64,000 nt of DNA, taken from the NCBI GenBank assembly GCA_013141015.1, contig JABFRT010000039.1, positions 1 through 64,000 on the forward strand, written 5' to 3'. This DNA comes from Hyphomicrobium sp. (GTDB lineage: Bacteria > Pseudomonadota > Alphaproteobacteria > Rhizobiales > Hyphomicrobiaceae). Shown here one piece after another: positions 1 to 8,469 of the stretch. Positions within the stretch are counted from its first letter, which is position 1, and every line of letters begins with the position of its first letter. The position numbers and the translations under genes are program-made. The notes below the pieces were generated by a model. It was not told where the DNA came from, ran no database searches, and saw only the letters and a program-made list of their open reading frames with translations.

Positions 1-493
1 CGATGCCACCGCTTACGCTGTCTGGCTGTCGAAAGTCACGGGCCAAAGCTACCGCTTGCCGTCGGAAGCCGAATGGGAGCACGCCGCGCGGGCGGGCACG
101 ACCACCGCCTATTGGTGGGGCAACGATCCTCAGCTCGACGGCAAGGTCATGGCCTGCTGCCGTGGATGCGGCAGCGAACACGATGGTAGTGGATTCTTCC
201 CTGTCAGTAGTTTCCCCGCCAATCCGTGGGGATTGCATCATGTTCACGGAAATGTCTGGGAGTGGGTCGCGGATTATTATTGTGACAGCTATGCCGGTGG
301 CCCGCCTGACGGCAGTGCGCGCACGATTGCCACGTGCCCACCACAGGAAAGTCCCGAGGGTCTGCGCATCTTCCGCGGCGGATCGTGCTTTTACGAGCCG
401 ATGCAGATGCGTGCCGCCATGAGGCTCAGAAACTGGCCGAAATTCCGCAACCAAACCGTTGGCTTCCGCGTGGCGCGTTCACTCTCGCCATAA
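1..493 (+). CDS. SUMF1/formylglycine-generating-enzyme-fold protein (5' partial)
   Basis: The reading frame is open from base 2, so the start codon lies outside the window; a TTG at 56 is internal, because the upstream codons still match the family (LPSEAEWEHAARAG is preceded by an in-frame VWLSKVTGQSYR). Visible SUMF1-fold motifs are EAEWE, the HGNVWEWVADYY block and the terminal RGGSC...RAAMRLRN...GFRVA. Members of this family are often secreted and include true sulfatase-activating enzymes. Here the RGGSC block is not followed by the second active-site cysteine of genuine formylglycine-generating enzymes, so a generic SUMF1-domain role is safer. No sulfatase gene is visible nearby. Confidence 0.88.
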   Translation, partial: DATAYAVWLSKVTGQSYRLPSEAEWEHAARAGTTTAYWWGNDPQLDGKVMACCRGCGSEHDGSGFFPVSSFPANPWGLHHVHGNVWEWVADYYCDSYAGGPPDGSARTIATCPPQESPEGLRIFRGGSCFYEPMQMRAAMRLRNWPKFRNQTVGFRVARSLSP

Positions 494-545
494 GCCCCGT
501 TAACCAGGTCAGCGCTCGGAAGCGGCGCAACCTATGGAGCACGCC

Positions 546-1070
546 ATGACCATTCCAAAATCCCTATTGGCATTATTGGCCGTCAACGTTGCCGTTTCGA
601 TGCCCGTGCAGGCAGCCAGCTTAGCTGTCGGCAAAAAGGCGGAAATCAAGGTCGATGCTAAGAAAATGGACGATGAACGCGCAGGCCTTTGGAAGAAGTT
701 CGGAGCATGGTGCGCAATCAAAGACTGGCACCCTGCCGTCGCAAGCTGCGAAGAAAGCAAGGAGGGCGACGCCGAATTCCGCACGCTCACTTTGAAGGAT
801 GGCGCCAAAATCAAAGAGAAGCTGACCGAGCGCAAAGACTTCGTCTACAAATACATGATTGTCGAGAGCCCTCTGCCCGTGAAGAATTACGAGGCGCAAT
901 TCGCACTGACGCCTGACGATGACGACGAAGACGAAATCAACTTCGCGTGGTCAGCCGTATTCGATGCCGAAGGCAAACCAGACAAGGAAGCGCGCGGCAC
1001 GATCGATGGAATTTTCAAGGCCGGGCTTGAAAACATTAAAGCCATCGTCGCCGCAGGCGCGGCCAAGTAA
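546..1070 (+). CDS. Secreted SRPBCC-family protein, MxaD-like
   Basis: A 174-residue protein with a signal peptide (residues 1 to about 24, ending VQA-A) and a START/Bet v1-like SRPBCC fold. The stretch WKKFGAWCAIKDWHPAV is the typical N-terminal block of the MxaD/SRPBCC group, which in methylotrophs sits with methanol dehydrogenase genes. A very acidic loop (TPDDDDEDE) lies near residue 120. The start at 546 is chosen over 534 because GGAG lies 6 bases before it. No methanol dehydrogenase gene is in the window, so the MxaD link is by fold and motif only; the ligand is unknown. Confidence 0.72.
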   Translation: MTIPKSLLALLAVNVAVSMPVQAASLAVGKKAEIKVDAKKMDDERAGLWKKFGAWCAIKDWHPAVASCEESKEGDAEFRTLTLKDGAKIKEKLTERKDFVYKYMIVESPLPVKNYEAQFALTPDDDDEDEINFAWSAVFDAEGKPDKEARGTIDGIFKAGLENIKAIVAAGAAK

Positions 1071-1252
1071 TCTGCAGCGACTTCGCTCGTCAACAGACGG
1101 CGCGCGCGGCAATGGGCCGGGCGCGCGCCGTCTGATTGGCGTCGCTGAATTCCCAGGCCGGGAAGTTTTCCTATATTTTCGTGGCGTGTAACGTGCGCCA
1201 AGTTGGGAACGAAGGCGATGCCAGCCACACTTCCACCGCAAGGAGCGCCACG

Positions 1253-2299
1253 ATGTCATTCGCCCCAATCCGCAACTTAGCCTTCGCGATCATTGCCTTG
1301 GCATTTGGTTCGCCAGCAGCGCTCGCTGACAGCGCCAAAGACGCCGAATTCGGCGGCAGCTGCGCTATGGGCCTCGCCGAAGGCAAGCGCATAAAAACCG
1401 ATTGCTCGGTGAATTGGAAAGCCCCCGATGGCAAAACTTATTGCTTCGGCAACGAGGACTCCAAGGCAACTTTCATCAAGGCGCCTGAGGAAAACATCGC
1501 CAAGGCCAAGGAAACATTTGCCGCCGCAACGACGAAAAACACCGGCGCTGACATGGGCCAATTTACGGCCGCCGACGTCACAACATTTATAGAAACTGAA
1601 ATCAAAGCCCAGAGCGAAAAAAACAGCGGGCTTTTTTCCATCAACGATTCGATGGCCGGGCAGACCCTATCCCTCAAATTTTCCAAAGTCGATTTCGTGC
1701 GCACCCTGCACGGTTACGGCTTCTTTCCAGACGTGTTGTTTACCGACAAGGACGACGAAAACAAAAAATACTTGATCGACTTTTGGATACGGCCGAAGGA
1801 CGGCAAACTGACGGTCGTCGATACGCGCGTTTACAAAGCCCCACGCAAAGAAGGCGATAAGTGGGTGATGATGACCCGCATGCCAAAACCCTGGTGGTGG
1901 ATACCGGCGTCCGAACATCCGGGCGAAACCGAAACCAAACGCAGTTGGGAAATTATGAGCGGGCTGCATGACCACATAGCCAGCAAGCGCGCTGAAGGCG
2001 GGGGCGTTTACAAGCTCAAAGACGACAAAACCGGAGAAGAATTGTCACTGGATTTTGTCGGCATCCATCAGCCGGTGCGCAAGCTGAAGGATGACGGGCG
2101 CTACTTCGCCTGCACCGACTTCCGCAAGGCCGGCAGCAAGGAAGAATACTACGACATCGACTTCTGGATGGACGAGAAGAGCGGCAAGATCTCGGTCGGA
2201 GGCGTGCGCGTGCATAAGGTGCCAACGCTGGAAGACGGAAACTTTATCCAAATGCCGCGCTATCAGTTTGACCCTAAGACTTTTGATATCGTCCCATGA
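1253..2299 (+). CDS. Secreted YHS-like protein with a duplicated C-terminal domain
   Basis: 348 residues. The start at 1253 has AAGGAG 7 bases upstream and gives a clean signal peptide cut near ALA-DS; the open frame to 1136 is upstream noise. Residues about 33-85 (CAMGLAEGKRIKTDCSV, then GKTYCFGNEDSKATF) resemble a YHS metal-binding domain. The rest appears to be two copies of one domain: a copy with KYLIDFWIRPKDGKLTVVDT then VYKAP...MTRMP, and a later copy with YYDIDFWMDEKSGKISVGGV then VHKVP...IQMPRY. It is probably periplasmic. The function of the repeated domain is not recognised. Confidence 0.7.
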   Translation: MSFAPIRNLAFAIIALAFGSPAALADSAKDAEFGGSCAMGLAEGKRIKTDCSVNWKAPDGKTYCFGNEDSKATFIKAPEENIAKAKETFAAATTKNTGADMGQFTAADVTTFIETEIKAQSEKNSGLFSINDSMAGQTLSLKFSKVDFVRTLHGYGFFPDVLFTDKDDENKKYLIDFWIRPKDGKLTVVDTRVYKAPRKEGDKWVMMTRMPKPWWWIPASEHPGETETKRSWEIMSGLHDHIASKRAEGGGVYKLKDDKTGEELSLDFVGIHQPVRKLKDDGRYFACTDFRKAGSKEEYYDIDFWMDEKSGKISVGGVRVHKVPTLEDGNFIQMPRYQFDPKTFDIVP

Positions 2300-2381
2300 A
2301 CCACAATCGCTAAATTGGCCGTGATCTAACGGGCATTCACGCTTCGTTTAAGTGCCAGCGGCAAGCTCTTTTGGGTGGCAC

Positions 2382-2936
2382 ATGCGACATCACTTGCGGA
2401 CGTTATTCACGGCAGCTCTGACACTTTACCCATTCGCGACAATTGTCGCGTTTCCCGTACAGGCCCGGCTCTATGAGCCGGACGCGATCGTTGTATTGCC
2501 CGGCACAAAGAACGGGCCGCCCGGCGAATGCGGCGTGCAGGCAGACTATGAGCTGTCCGGCAGCATCATGCGCGTTGAACTCTCGGGCGCACCGTCAGCG
2601 AGTGGCGTTCGCATCTACATTCGCGCCTATATGCCGTCATCTGTCGGCCCCGCCATGCGCGATCTTTGGCTGAAAACCACAACGCTATTCACGCTCGGAA
2701 ACTTCAAACCGGCGCGCGACAATGCACAAGGTATCCTGGAAACGTCCGGCGAAATCGACACGGCATCGGGCGCCAAAACTCTGCGCGAGATCGCCGACGG
2801 AGACGCTGAAATCTCGCTCATATTCGACGGCGTTCTGCCGGCTTCACGCCTAGCAATCGGCCTACCAACACCGCTACCGCCAGAAGTCGCCGCAACCCTC
2901 AATGATTGCGCGGCAGCGTTTGAAAAGCCGCGATGA
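2382..2936 (+). CDS. Secreted hypothetical protein
   Basis: 184 residues from the ATG at 2382, which is preceded by GGGTGG and opens a signal peptide (RTLFTAALTLYPFATIVAF, cut near VQA). An earlier GTG at 2352 would add ten residues without a ribosome site. The mature part has only two or three cysteines, including CGVQ and NDCAA near the end, and no motif I recognise. It lies 82 bases after the preceding secreted protein on the same strand and ends convergently with the VWA lipoprotein gene. Confidence 0.6.
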   Translation: MRHHLRTLFTAALTLYPFATIVAFPVQARLYEPDAIVVLPGTKNGPPGECGVQADYELSGSIMRVELSGAPSASGVRIYIRAYMPSSVGPAMRDLWLKTTTLFTLGNFKPARDNAQGILETSGEIDTASGAKTLREIADGDAEISLIFDGVLPASRLAIGLPTPLPPEVAATLNDCAAAFEKPR

Positions 2937-2950
2937 ACGCACGGCCGGGT

Positions 2951-3703
2951 CTATTGCGCGGCCGCCGCGCGGGGCATCTGACAGCGTGGTGGCGAGAGCA
3001 TTGCACTTCGCACTTTGGCCGATGCTGGTGCTTGCGTGACAAACGGACAGCCAAGCGTTGCTCTCAAAGCGGCGATTAGTTGGTCCGTCGTATCGACGGC
3101 GATATATTTTCCGCCGGTCGCGTCAGCCATACAGCGCGAACCGAATGGCCCTTTGATTGCCAGCGGGTCCTTATAGCCGATCACATGGATTGTCAGGTCC
3201 TTGGCATTTCGTTTCAGTGCGCTGGCCACGCCGCACGGATCACCGCCGCAGGTTTCCTCCCCATCGGTTATCAAGACGATCGTTGCGGGCTTGCTCTTAT
3301 AGTCCAGCACATCGGCAGCTTGACTGACCGATGCCGTCAATGGCGTGCGCCCAGCAGGCACTGTGCTGTTCACGTCATGCATGATCGCCGCGTCAGCGTT
3401 CAGCGCGGGCTTCAAGCGCAACTCGATGCTGTTGCAGTTATTTGCAGCCCCAGGCCCGTAAACGATCAGGCCCATAGGACGGACGGGTGCCACATCTGGC
3501 AGAACCTTAGCGAGCGCTTCCCGCACTTTGCCAATGCGCGGCGTAACGCTGTTCATGTCTGTGCCACCCATCGATCCGGAAGCGTCGAAGACGATCATCA
3601 CGTCCTGTGAGCACGATGCCGGCGCTTCGTCAGCGCGCGCGTGCAAAAACGGCGAGCAACCGGCGACAGTCAAGGTGAGTATCATCCTGGTAAACACCCG
3701 CAT
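2951..3703 (-). CDS. VWA-domain lipoprotein
   Basis: 250 residues from the ATG at 3703; an upstream ATG at 3739 adds twelve residues. The N-terminus has a lipobox (TVAGC), so the protein is probably a lipoprotein. The von Willebrand A domain spans roughly residues 35-215: the MIDAS motif is FDASGSMGG (DxSxS), with a distal threonine in PAGRTPLTASV and an aspartate in VLITDGEETCGGDPC. Such small single-domain VWA proteins bind a divalent metal and mediate protein contacts. The C-terminal tail (residues 222-250) is basic and low in complexity. Gene context gives no partner. Confidence 0.8.
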   Translation of the reverse strand: MRVFTRMILTLTVAGCSPFLHARADEAPASCSQDVMIVFDASGSMGGTDMNSVTPRIGKVREALAKVLPDVAPVRPMGLIVYGPGAANNCNSIELRLKPALNADAAIMHDVNSTVPAGRTPLTASVSQAADVLDYKSKPATIVLITDGEETCGGDPCGVASALKRNAKDLTIHVIGYKDPLAIKGPFGSRCMADATGGKYIAVDTTDQLIAALRATLGCPFVTQAPASAKVRSAMLSPPRCQMPRAAAAQ

Positions 3704-4091
3704 TCGACTGCTCCATTCCCTATTAAACGCCAAACTCATCGATGGTCAGTACGTTGATAGTCCATTGGCGGACGCTCCTACGATCATATAAACTCAAGCG
3801 GCCATGCCAGTAACTTTGTTCGAGCCGACAATCAGTGAATATTGAAGAATGGGAACAATTCTCTGGGCATACGGGAGTTCCCGTTCACGCCACACAGGCA
3901 CGGCCGTCCTAATTCGGCACCTATGTCGTCAGCGGGACTTTTTAAAGTCAATCGGGCGACCGTTGCGGAATCTGCAGCGTTGTTCTCGATTCCGGCTGTT
4001 TGCCAAATTGCTCAACTCGCCTGTCTGAGCTAGTAGTCCGGGGCTGCTAATGTGGACGCGTCCACAATGATTCTCTGGGTGGAGATTGCCA
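3704..4091. other. Divergent intergenic region without a convincing gene
   Basis: This lies between the VWA gene (leftwards) and modE (rightwards). The only open frame (3842-4033, 63 codons) has no family features and a poor ribosome site. The one structured element is the palindrome at 4051-4066, listed separately. Confidence 0.6.
4051..4066. promoter_or_regulatory. 16-bp perfect palindrome upstream of modE
   Basis: TGTGGACGCGTCCACA is a perfect dyad ending 25 bases before the modE start codon, where a promoter or operator would lie. It does not look like the TATA-rich ModE box of enterobacteria, so its binding protein is unknown. Autoregulation by the HTH-only ModE is one possibility. Confidence 0.45.
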
Positions 4092-4448
4092 ATGACCCGC
4101 GTCGTTCTGCGGATAGATTTCGACGATGATCGATATATCGGGCATGGCCGTATCCAGCTTCTTGAGCTGATCGACGAGCATCGATCAATTGCGAAGGCCG
4201 CCAAGTCGATGGCAATGTCGTACAAGCGCGCCTGGTACTTGGCCGATAGCATCAACAGCACCTTCTCGGAGCCGGTGGTCGAACGGCAACATGGTGGCAA
4301 AGGCGGCGGCTCCGCCCAGTTGACGGAATTTGGTCAAGCTCTGGTTCGCGATTACCGCGAAATGGAAGTGGTCGCTCTAAAGACTTTTGCCAGGCAGTTA
4401 CGATTTATGGAAAAGAGGCTTGGCGTCCGGAAGCAATTCCGGGCGTGA
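4092..4448 (+). CDS. modE: ModE-type molybdate regulator, HTH domain only
   Basis: 118 residues from the ATG at 4092 (GGTGGAG 7 bases upstream). It matches the N-terminal winged-helix domain of ModE: IQLLELIDEHRSIAKAAKSM, then MSYKRAWYLADSIN and GGKGGGSAQLTEFG. Classical ModE (about 260 residues) carries C-terminal Mop domains that bind molybdate; these are absent, as in many short alphaproteobacterial homologues. Its last 51 bases overlap the end of modC on the other strand. It probably controls the modABC operon, but how it senses molybdate without a Mop domain is not evident from the sequence. Confidence 0.88.
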   Translation: MTRVVLRIDFDDDRYIGHGRIQLLELIDEHRSIAKAAKSMAMSYKRAWYLADSINSTFSEPVVERQHGGKGGGSAQLTEFGQALVRDYREMEVVALKTFARQLRFMEKRLGVRKQFRA

Positions 4449-5108
4449 GTGCAGACTACCGGGGCGGCCCTTCCAGACGATCTGGCCGTTTTCCAGGACC
4501 ACGGCTTGCGATGCGAGTTTGTTCACTTCGCTTGCGTCGTGCGTGACATAGAGCATTGGAATGCGGAATTCGTCTCTCATGCGTTCGATCAGCGGAAGAA
4601 TTTCTTCCCGGCGGCCTGCGTCAAGGCTGGCGAGCGGTTCATCGAGCAATAGAATTTCAGGCCCTGAGAGCAGAGCACGCGCCAGCGCAACACGCTGTCT
4701 CTCGCCACCTGACAAACTAGGTGGCCGCCTATCCGTCAAATGGCTGATGCCCAGAACATCGACGACGGATGATTGTGAAACAATGCGCTTGCCGCCGGGT
4801 GCAAACCACCGGCCGAAATTCAAGTTCTGACCAACTGTCATGTGCGGGAAAAGCTGCGCATCCTGAAATACAATCCCGATCCGCCGCTTATGTTTTGGCA
4901 CCCAAACTTTGCGCTCTGTATCGACGAGGGTTCGGCCATCGACCGCAATCCGGCCGCGCGTTGGGCGCACCAAGCCCGCAATAAGTGCGAGCAATGTTGA
5001 TTTTCCAGAACCTGATGGACCGAATAGGGCAGTAATCCCTGCGCCGGCCGTGAAGCTTGCATTGAGGCAGAAGGTCTTTCTTTGCAGATGCACATCAACA
5101 TCGATCAT
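4398..5108 (-). CDS. modC: Molybdate ABC transporter ATP-binding protein, short form
   Basis: 236 residues with a full ABC ATPase core: Walker A GPSGSGKST, Q-loop VFQDAQLFPHMTV, signature LSGGERQRVALARAL, Walker B LLLDEPLASLD and the H-loop YVTHDASE. It energises molybdate import with ModB and ModA encoded directly upstream. Usual ModC proteins are about 350 residues and end in a TOBE/Mop domain that binds molybdate; this one stops just after the ATPase core. The gene overlaps the 3' end of modE in convergent orientation, and 12 bases separate it from modB. Confidence 0.92.
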   Translation of the reverse strand: MIDVDVHLQRKTFCLNASFTAGAGITALFGPSGSGKSTLLALIAGLVRPTRGRIAVDGRTLVDTERKVWVPKHKRRIGIVFQDAQLFPHMTVGQNLNFGRWFAPGGKRIVSQSSVVDVLGISHLTDRRPPSLSGGERQRVALARALLSGPEILLLDEPLASLDAGRREEILPLIERMRDEFRIPMLYVTHDASEVNKLASQAVVLENGQIVWKGRPGSLHSRPELLPDAKPLFHKS

Positions 5109-5120
5109 GGCCGAGCCTAT

Positions 5121-5783
5121 TCATGACTCGAAAACAGCAACGCGGCGCTGCATCCGCCGATTGAGTGCTTCAGACACAACCATTGCCGCCAACGCGATGG
5201 CCGTCGAAACCAGCATCAGGCGGATGGCAGCCTCGTCGCCCCCGGGGACCTGCGTGTAGCTATAGATAGCCGCCGAGATGGTCCGGGTTTCCCCAGGAAT
5301 ATTGGAGACGAAGGTAATTGTTGCTCCGAATTCGCCAAGCGCTTTGGCGAAGCAGAGAACGACCCCCGCGAGCACGCCGGGCAGAGCAAGTGGCAGTGTC
5401 ACCAAAAAGAATGCCCACACGCCATTGGCGCCGAGCGTACCAGCGGCCGCTTCAAGTCTCTGATCGACGCTTTCGAAAGACAGCCGGATCGCCCGCAACA
5501 TCAGAGGGAATCCCATCACAGCGCACGCAAGTGCAGCACCTGTCCACCGGAACGAAAGGTTGATACCGAAAGTGTCGAACAAAAACGATCCGATTGGCCC
5601 CCTCTTGCCAAAGGCCAGCAGCAGAACGTAGCCAGTGACGACCGGTGGCAAGACCAGTGGCAAGTGTAAAACAGCATCGACAAGCGCTTTTCCGGGAAAC
5701 TGGTATCGCGCGAGCAGATACGCAAAGGCCATTGCGACGGGCAAACAGAATGCAGTTGCCAGGCACGCAATGCGCAGGCTCAA
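5121..5783 (-). CDS. modB: Molybdate ABC transporter permease
   Basis: A multi-span membrane protein with the EAA loop (LEAAAGTLGANGVWAFFLVT) and the ModB-typical LPLVLPPVVTGYVLLLAFG and KALGEFGATITFVSN segments. The annotated start at 5783 is TTG and is probably not real: in-frame codons continue upstream as DDWTAIELSL, the usual ModB N-terminus (commonly MDWTAI). No ATG, GTG or TTG lies in that frame before an upstream stop. An ATG at 5803-5801 sits one base out of frame, as if one G were missing after it. A rare ATC start at 5813 behind AAGGAG is the other option. Confidence 0.88.
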   Translation of the reverse strand: MSLRIACLATAFCLPVAMAFAYLLARYQFPGKALVDAVLHLPLVLPPVVTGYVLLLAFGKRGPIGSFLFDTFGINLSFRWTGAALACAVMGFPLMLRAIRLSFESVDQRLEAAAGTLGANGVWAFFLVTLPLALPGVLAGVVLCFAKALGEFGATITFVSNIPGETRTISAAIYSYTQVPGGDEAAIRLMLVSTAIALAAMVVSEALNRRMQRRVAVFES

Positions 5784-5870
5784 CTCAATCGCGGTCCAAT
5801 CATCCGGTGAGATAGCTTCACTCCTTGTCTTGGCAAGAATTCAGTCATTTGGGGCTCGCTCGGCACGGCG

Positions 5871-6677
5871 CTATTTTGACAGAACCTTGAAGCCCTCCTT
5901 TTCAAAACGTGACTTGGCTTCTGCGGACTGAAGATACGTCAGAAACGCATTTGCCGCTTGAGAGTCCCTCGCCAACGCCAATGCCGCAAACGGATAGACG
6001 ATCGGCGGATGGGTATCTTCAGGAAAAATATCAACAATTTTGACTTTTGGCTCGGCAAACGCATCGGTTTGATAGACGATCCCGAAACCGGCTTCTCCGC
6101 GCGCGACCAAAGCAAGCGCGGCTCGGACATTTTCCATCTGAGCGACCTTCGGTTCCACAGCCGCCCAGACACCCAGTTTATCCAGTGCCGCCCGACCGTA
6201 TTTACCTGCTGGCACAGATTTCACTTCACCCATGGCCAGCTTACCGTTGCCGATCGCGTCGGCCAACGCAAAGTCTTTGGCGATCTTGATCGAAGCCGAT
6301 GACTCAGCCGGCGCAACGAGCACCAGCCGGTTGCCGAGCAGATCAACGCGCGTATCGTCCTTAATGAGACCCTTTTGCGATATGTAGTTCATCCATTCAA
6401 GATCGGCTGAAACGAAGATGTCGGCGGGTGCCAATTGTTCGATCTGCTTTGCAAGCGCTGAAGAAGCCGCGTAAGAAATGATGACCTTCGATCCCGTAGC
6501 TTTCATATAGCTGGCGGTCACCGCGTCCAGTGCGGTCTTGAGACTGGCTGCAGCAAAGACAGTGATATCCTTTTTTTCAACCTCCTGAGCAACAACCGGA
6601 GAAGTCACTGAAGCCCATGCCAACAAGGCCGTCACTCCGGCCACAACCTTCAGTGTCAACTTCGTGACGCCGCGCAT
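5871..6677 (-). CDS. modA: Molybdate-binding periplasmic protein
   Basis: 268 residues with a signal peptide ending near VVAQ-E. ModA family motifs are FAAASLKTALDAV at the N-terminus of the mature protein, ADIFVSADLEWMNYI, VPAGKYGRAAL and GIVYQTDA. It binds molybdate or tungstate in the periplasm and hands it to ModB/ModC, encoded downstream on the same strand. Next to nifW-fixABCX, molybdenum supply for nitrogenase is a natural role. A candidate ModE-like dyad lies 49 bases before its start. Confidence 0.94.
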   Translation of the reverse strand: MRGVTKLTLKVVAGVTALLAWASVTSPVVAQEVEKKDITVFAAASLKTALDAVTASYMKATGSKVIISYAASSALAKQIEQLAPADIFVSADLEWMNYISQKGLIKDDTRVDLLGNRLVLVAPAESSASIKIAKDFALADAIGNGKLAMGEVKSVPAGKYGRAALDKLGVWAAVEPKVAQMENVRAALALVARGEAGFGIVYQTDAFAEPKVKIVDIFPEDTHPPIVYPFAALALARDSQAANAFLTYLQSAEAKSRFEKEGFKVLSK

Positions 6678-6725
6678 CTGCCAACCCTGTTAGCTACCCA
6701 CTTATCCTGCAATATTACCACTAGA

Positions 6726-6741
6726 CTATATCGCTTTATAG
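6726..6741. promoter_or_regulatory. Candidate ModE-box-like dyad before modA
   Basis: CTATA-TCGCTT-TATAG is an inverted repeat with 5-base arms, 49 bases upstream of the modA start. ModE boxes are TATA-rich dyads in front of mod operons, so position and composition fit. The match to a strict consensus is only partial. Confidence 0.4.
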
Positions 6742-6803
6742 AACCCGCAAGCATTAATTGCATTGAGACCTGCGTTGTCTCACTGCCTGTACTTACGAAG
6801 GTG

Positions 6804-7106
6804 CTAGCCGAACTTGAAGAGGACCCCGTATCCGCCGCGCGGATAATTCCATTCGATATCGCCCGACAATTCAGCGATCACCCGGCACGTGCCGCACTCC
6901 ATGCATCCATCGGGGATGATTTCAACCTGCCCGCTATCATTGAATGCATAGCAACCCGCCGGACATACTTTGGTCAACGCTACGAGAGCGTCGGAGGGCA
7001 CGGCGTGCGGTGTAACTTTGATATGTGGCCGGCCCGCATCGACCAAATAGCGGTTTTGGAAAAGCTTCTCTTCGACTCGTGCCGCTGTTCCGCCGGAAAT
7101 TGCCAT
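6804..7106 (-). CDS. fixX: FixX ferredoxin-like protein
   Basis: 100 residues with the FixX/ETF-QO ferredoxin pattern: [10 protein letters not shown], then a [11 protein letters not shown] cysteine cluster, then the closing [15 protein letters not shown]. It carries iron-sulfur centres of the Fix complex and passes electrons with FixC to quinone. GGAGC precedes the ATG. It is the last gene of fixABCX, 55 bases after fixC, and lies directly upstream of the modA promoter region. Confidence 0.93.
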   Translation of the reverse strand: MAISGGTAARVEEKLFQNRYLVDAGRPHIKVTPHAVPSDALVALTKVCPAGCYAFNDSGQVEIIPDGCMECGTCRVIAELSGDIEWNYPRGGYGVLFKFG

Positions 7107-7161
7107 TTGAAGCTCCTATTGTGGGTTAACAGTCAAAAAGGTTTAGTCACAATGTGACCGG

Positions 7162-8460
7162 CTAACGCCAGCCGCGTGCGATACTGAACATGTCGCTCAA
7201 CAGGCCGAAGCGGCGCGACTTGACGAATGACTTGGCGATCTCGTTTTCTTTGGATTTCTTGTCGATGCCATCGACGCGAAACCACGTCTGCATGGCTTGA
7301 TTGAGGAGCTTCGGATAGGTTGTGAACAAATGCTTGTTGTGCAGCGCCTTTGGAAGATCCTTGTATTTTTTCATGTCCTTCATCACGAAGGTCTCATCGA
7401 GCATCTTCTTGTAGAGTGAGAGGTTCTCAGCCGTCGGTGCTTCGCGACGGGATTTGACTTGGAATATAGCTTCGGCCGCGATGCGCCCGGTCGTCATGGC
7501 AAGGTTGGAACCTTCCCGATGCACCGCATTGACGAACTGCCCTGCATCGCCGACGATCACCCAACCGTCACCGAACAGTTTGGGAATTGCCTTGTATCCA
7601 CCCTCCGGGATCATGTGGGCAGCGTACTCTTTAATCTCCGATCCAATCAGCAATGGCGCAACAGAGGGATGAGCCGCAAAATTCTCAAGCAGGCCGTAGG
7701 GCGTTTCTTTGGTCTCAGCGAAGTCCGAAATCAGGCAACCTATCCCAACCGAGAGCGATTCCTTGTTGGTGTAGATGAACGCCGTGCCCGTCATGCCTTT
7801 TGTGATGGTGCCGGCGGCTTCTATCACAAGCCCCTCGTCGCCAGTGAGATTGAAGCGCGATTCAATGGTTTCGCGCGGTAGGAAGTGCATTTCCTTGACC
7901 GCAAGAGCCACTGACGAAGGGCTTGGTACGCCACGCAAACCCGCGCGCTCCCCGAGCAAGCCATTGACGCCTTCGGCGAGCACCACAACATCGCACTTGA
8001 TAAAGCCACCGATCCGGTCAGTCCGAACGCCGATTACGCGGCCATCGGGTTCTTGCACGAGTTCCGTGACCGTGGTTTCGCAGATGACCAGTGCGCCGGC
8101 ACCTTGCACGCGTTTAGAAAACCATTTATCGAACTGCGCGCGAATGATGGTGTAGCGGTTCGGATTCTCCTCGTTAAAGTCCTCTGAACGGTACTGCATG
8201 CCGGAACTTGAGCGATCATCCATCATCCAGATGCGTTGTTCGATGATGTGGCGTTCAAGTGGCGCGTCTTCGCGGAAATCCGGAATCAGCTTTTCGAGCG
8301 CGTCGGCGTACAGGATTGCGCCTTGCACATTTTTCGAACCCGGATATTCACCGCGTTCTAGCTGCAAAACTTTCATACCGCGATTTGCCATTGTAAAGGC
8401 GCAGGCATTGCCTGCGGGGCCAGCCCCTATCACGATCGCGTCAAATTTTTCTTCGAGCAT
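7162..8460 (-). CDS. fixC: FixC flavoprotein, ETF-quinone oxidoreductase-like
   Basis: 432 residues. The N-terminal FAD-binding site is [20 protein letters not shown], and the second FAD contact is [20 protein letters not shown]. The family signature [18 protein letters not shown] is present. FixC is the membrane-associated quinone-reducing arm of the electron-bifurcating FixABCX complex, which uses NADH to reduce both quinone and a low-potential ferredoxin or flavodoxin for nitrogenase. TGAGGA lies just upstream of the ATG, and the gene follows fixB by 9 bases. It is intact. Confidence 0.94.
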   Translation of the reverse strand: MLEEKFDAIVIGAGPAGNACAFTMANRGMKVLQLERGEYPGSKNVQGAILYADALEKLIPDFREDAPLERHIIEQRIWMMDDRSSSGMQYRSEDFNEENPNRYTIIRAQFDKWFSKRVQGAGALVICETTVTELVQEPDGRVIGVRTDRIGGFIKCDVVVLAEGVNGLLGERAGLRGVPSPSSVALAVKEMHFLPRETIESRFNLTGDEGLVIEAAGTITKGMTGTAFIYTNKESLSVGIGCLISDFAETKETPYGLLENFAAHPSVAPLLIGSEIKEYAAHMIPEGGYKAIPKLFGDGWVIVGDAGQFVNAVHREGSNLAMTTGRIAAEAIFQVKSRREAPTAENLSLYKKMLDETFVMKDMKKYKDLPKALHNKHLFTTYPKLLNQAMQTWFRVDGIDKKSKENEIAKSFVKSRRFGLLSDMFSIARGWR

Positions 8461-8469
8461 GTTTGGTCC

